Source of the DNA: CAZIPZ01 sp964541075
Lineage (GTDB): Bacteria > Acidobacteriota > Terriglobia > 20CM-2-55-15
Direction of reading: 5' to 3'
DNA: 8,594 bases
Assembly: GCA_964541075.1 (NCBI GenBank)
Contig: CAZIPZ010000177.1
Coordinates: forward strand, 1-8,594
Part shown: piece by piece, positions 5,799-8,594 of the stretch
Layout: every line of letters begins with the position of its first letter
Numbering within the stretch: position 1 is the stretch's first letter
The notes under the pieces: generated by a model
What the model saw: only the letters and a program-made list of their open reading frames with translations
The model's database searches: none
Told to the model about the DNA's origin: nothing
Program-made: the position numbers and the translations under genes

Positions 5799-8594
5799 AT
5801 GCTTAGTTTATGTTTACGATCTCTGCTTTTGTTCCTTGTGGTGTTTCCCATCTCTCCGCTATTCGGGCAAAACGCCGGAGCTATCGTCGGAACCGTCACG
5901 GACTCTTCTGGCGCGCTCATACCGGGAGTGGAGGTGACGGCGACGGACCAGGGAACCAACCAGGTTCGATCCGTGACCACCAACGAGACCGGCAACTATC
6001 GAATTGAACCCCTTCAAGTGGGCGTATACACCGTTAGCGCGGAACTCGTAGGGTTTCGAAAGGAGGTGCGGAAAGACGTCAAGGTTGATCTCGACGCCCG
6101 CCTTCGGATGGACTTTCGCCTCGAAGTCGGCTCGGTGAACGAAGTTGTGGAGGTCTCCGGAGTTGCACCGCTGGTGCAGACGGATAGTTCGCAAATCGGC
6201 CAAGTCGTTGAGGAACGAAAGATTCTCGACCTTCCGCTGAACGGCAGGAGCTTTTCATCGCTGGCATATATCACGCCGGGCACATTCGCTCCGCGCGCCG
6301 GATCGAGTCTTTCTGAGCGGGGTCAGATCGCCGCGGTCGGCGTTCCAGAAACTGAGAACGAGTTCATTCTTGACGGCGTTACGACAAACAGTCCGCAGAC
6401 GCCAGAACCCGGTGTTCGCGTGAATCTGGACGCCGTTGCCGAATTCAAAATTCAGACCCAAAACTACTCCGCCAATTATGGGCGGTCTGTCGGCGCCCAC
6501 ATCGACGCGGTGACAAAGTCAGGGACTAACGAATTCCATGGGTCTGCATTTGGTTTTGGCCGAAGCACCAAACTCGATGCTCGAAATTTCTTTGAAGCGG
6601 AAAAGGTCGGATACAGCCGCCAGCAGTTCGGCGGTGTGATCGGGGGTCCAATCATCCGAGACAAGCTCTTCTTTTTCGCTGGCCTCCAAATTCAAAGGCA
6701 GGAAAAGGGACACGCAACAAGTCCCACGATCCCGCTGCCCGAGTTTTGGGAAGGCAATCTCTCAAGATTGAACAAGACGATACGTGATCCACTGACGGGA
6801 CAGCCTTTCCCAGGCGCCCAGATTCCCAGAAACAGGATTCATCCAATTTCGCTCAGGTTCCGTGAATTCTTCGACCGCGCAACTCTGGTGAGCAATTCTA
6901 CGGCGCGAAATGCGAGAGCATCGTTCGGCGAACCGGAAAACTACGAGCTTCCCAACTTCAAGATCAATTACAACATCTCTTCCAATCATCAGTTGATTGG
7001 ATCGTACACGCTATGGAACCACAGCAAGTTTCTGGAGTGGGCGCATCCCGGAAGGCCTGAGATCCCCGGATTCCAACAGTGTTGCGGATTGAAAAACCAG
7101 GTGATCTCCATTCAGGACGTTTTCACGATCTCGCCCACTGTGGTCAATGAGTTCCGGGCTGGATATCCGAGGAACCGGCGGATCCGTATACCCGAACAAC
7201 ACGATCGCAACTACTCTCGAGACATGGGAATCTTTGGAACGACAAGCGACTATTCTCCGATTTTTTGGGGTCCTCCACGCTTGATGATAACCGGCTACGC
7301 TACGGTAGGAAATTCCAACAACCAGAGCCGTATCGAAGGCAATTGGAATATCGGGGACGTCGTATCCATGCAGCGAGGCAATCACGCAGTGAAGATAGGC
7401 GGCGATGTGTTTCGATCCTACATTTCCGGAATGACTTATTATCAGAACATCACCGGAACCTTCACGTTCACCGGAACCGCAACCGGAGATGCTTTGGCGG
7501 ACTTTCTTTTGGGCTACCTCGACACCGCACAGCGCAGCCCGCCAACACCCGGCACTCCGTTGAGCGAGTATCCGCGACGTCTGTCGTATAGCCTTTTTAT
7601 CCAGGATGACTGGAAGACCACCAGCAACCTGGCGCTTAATGTTGGACTTCGCTACGACCTTTATCTGCCTCCGGGTGACAAGTTCGACCGCATGGCGAGA
7701 TTTGATCCAACTCTTGGCGGCGGACGAGGCGGCATCCGGATACTGACCGGCACAGCTCGACGATTTCAGGAAGGAATCGATCTTTATAAGAGGCTTTACC
7801 CCACTCTGATTTTTGAGGCGTCGGATCGCATTGAAGAAACCAACAAATTGAATTTCGGTCCTCGCTTCGGTTTCGCATGGACGCCGGGCGGAGGGACGAG
7901 TACGGCAATTCGCGGCGGTTACGGAATTTTCTCTCCAAGGCCTTCAGTCGGAACCGAACGTGATGTATTGGAGACACCGTTTACGCTATCCCAGATTTTT
8001 CGGCGCGCGGATGGCGCCACATGGGACAACCCATGGCCTGGAACGGGCGCGGGCGCGATTTCCAAGGGTGGTTCCGAGTACAAGCATCCCCACACGTATT
8101 ATCAACACTGGAACCTTGGCGTTCAGCGCGAGATGCCGGGAGGCCTGGTCCTGGATGTGGCATACGTCGGCAAGAAAGGGACCCACATCGGAGAGAAAGC
8201 GGAGCGAACGCGCGATGTCAATCAGCCGATCAACGGCGTAAAGCCCTTTCCGTTGTTTGGAACCATTGCCATGAATGAGTATCGCGGATACAACATCTAT
8301 CATGGCCTGCAAACACGGTTCGAAAGACGCTCCACCAATGGAGCGACGCTCCTGGTGTCCTATCAGTGGGGCAAGATGATCAGCGACGCGGGGCCAATCC
8401 GCGATGTTTACAATCTGCGCGCGGAGAGAGGCTCCGACAGTGAAGATATCCGGCATCGGTTCTCCAGCAGCTTCGTCTCGCCTATTCCTATCGGGCGCAA
8501 CTCGAAAGGCCTCGTTGCTGGTCTGATTAGCGGATGGGAGTTGTCCGGAATCGTTCGGGCGAGCACAGGCGTCCGGCTGACGCCCACAGTGTCA
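5799..8594 (+). CDS. TonB-dependent receptor, Oar-like with carboxypeptidase regulatory domain (3' end missing)
   Basis: Outer-membrane receptor expected to import or bind a ligand with TonB-ExbBD energy; the ligand is unknown. The frame is open for 932 codons to the window edge without a stop; family members often exceed 1,000 residues, so a C-terminal barrel part is missing. Seen in order: a Sec signal peptide (1 to about 24, ending LFGQ); a CarboxypepD_reg-like beta-sandwich (about 26-110: GAIVGTVTDSSGALIPGV, then YRIEPLQVGVYTVSA and VGFRK); a plug with LDLPLNGRSF (143-152), EFILDGV (188-194), NYGRSVGAHIDAVTKSGTN (226-244) and FHGSAF (246-251); and barrel strands including GGPIIRDKLFFFAG (282-295), QDDW (602-605), GLRYDLY (616-622) and PRFGFAW (688-694). 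This architecture is typical of Acidobacteriota. Adjacent Cys428-Cys429 are unusual for a barrel protein. The start is set by the strong ribosome binding site, and the 305-bp upstream gap suggests a separate promoter. Confidence 0.93.
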   Translation, partial: MLSLCLRSLLLFLVVFPISPLFGQNAGAIVGTVTDSSGALIPGVEVTATDQGTNQVRSVTTNETGNYRIEPLQVGVYTVSAELVGFRKEVRKDVKVDLDARLRMDFRLEVGSVNEVVEVSGVAPLVQTDSSQIGQVVEERKILDLPLNGRSFSSLAYITPGTFAPRAGSSLSERGQIAAVGVPETENEFILDGVTTNSPQTPEPGVRVNLDAVAEFKIQTQNYSANYGRSVGAHIDAVTKSGTNEFHGSAFGFGRSTKLDARNFFEAEKVGYSRQQFGGVIGGPIIRDKLFFFAGLQIQRQEKGHATSPTIPLPEFWEGNLSRLNKTIRDPLTGQPFPGAQIPRNRIHPISLRFREFFDRATLVSNSTARNARASFGEPENYELPNFKINYNISSNHQLIGSYTLWNHSKFLEWAHPGRPEIPGFQQCCGLKNQVISIQDVFTISPTVVNEFRAGYPRNRRIRIPEQHDRNYSRDMGIFGTTSDYSPIFWGPPRLMITGYATVGNSNNQSRIEGNWNIGDVVSMQRGNHAVKIGGDVFRSYISGMTYYQNITGTFTFTGTATGDALADFLLGYLDTAQRSPPTPGTPLSEYPRRLSYSLFIQDDWKTTSNLALNVGLRYDLYLPPGDKFDRMARFDPTLGGGRGGIRILTGTARRFQEGIDLYKRLYPTLIFEASDRIEETNKLNFGPRFGFAWTPGGGTSTAIRGGYGIFSPRPSVGTERDVLETPFTLSQIFRRADGATWDNPWPGTGAGAISKGGSEYKHPHTYYQHWNLGVQREMPGGLVLDVAYVGKKGTHIGEKAERTRDVNQPINGVKPFPLFGTIAMNEYRGYNIYHGLQTRFERRSTNGATLLVSYQWGKMISDAGPIRDVYNLRAERGSDSEDIRHRFSSSFVSPIPIGRNSKGLVAGLISGWELSGIVRASTGVRLTPTVS

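Noticed and set aside
7986..8456. A 156-codon open frame on the minus strand
   Set aside because: It is antisense to the TonB receptor, whose frame is continuous and motif-rich here. There is no domain or ribosome-binding evidence for the antisense product.
1..8594. Mobile element, CRISPR array, tRNA or rRNA gene, or phage or defence island
   Set aside because: No transposase, integrase or terminal inverted repeats, no regularly spaced repeat array, and no tRNA- or rRNA-like sequence were seen. All genes are co-directional with ordinary bacterial family content.

Overview
The window looks like a piece of an Acidobacteriota chromosome, for example a Solibacter/Bryobacter-like soil or sediment lineage. 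The main pointers are a large TonB-dependent receptor of the carboxypeptidase-regulatory-domain (Oar-like) type, which is heavily expanded in that phylum, a CBM9-like/DUF5916 outer-membrane protein, and moderate GC. This assignment rests on family recognition alone, because no rRNA or other marker gene is present. All supported genes lie on the + strand.

Layout. (1) Positions 2-79 hold the last 25 codons of a gene entering from the left, probably a DEDDh-type 3'-5' exonuclease. Its TGA overlaps the ATG of the next gene (ATGA). (2) Positions 76-729 encode a glutathione-peroxidase-family thiol peroxidase with an N-terminal membrane segment. (3) Positions 778-2298 encode a DASS/SLC13 anion:sodium symporter, 48 nt downstream and probably co-transcribed. 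(4) Positions 2299-2437 are a short intergenic leader with two tandem duplications (13-bp and 11-bp units) and a possible promoter. (5) Positions 2438-4693 encode a secreted, probably outer-membrane protein with an N-terminal CBM9-like domain and a C-terminal DUF5916 beta barrel. (6) Positions 4726-5493 encode a double-hotdog, thioesterase-like protein of unknown function, 32 nt downstream. (7) Positions 5494-5798 are a 305-bp regulatory gap with three TAATCCT repeats, the last one running into a TTGACA box, two abutting hairpins and a strong Shine-Dalgarno tract. (8) From 5799 to the window end, an uninterrupted 932-codon frame encodes a TonB-dependent receptor cut off by the window edge.

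How they may work together. The first genes look like a housekeeping or stress transcription unit (exonuclease, membrane-tethered peroxidase, carboxylate or sulfate uptake). The CBM9/DUF5916 protein and the TonB receptor are both predicted outer-membrane proteins and may serve uptake or binding of an unknown ligand, but nothing in the sequence names that ligand. I see no phage, transposon, CRISPR, tRNA, rRNA or defence module, and no clear evidence of a new multi-gene system. The most unusual parts are the TAATCCT array and hairpins before the TonB receptor, the unclassified hotdog protein, and the start-site and topology question of the peroxidase.
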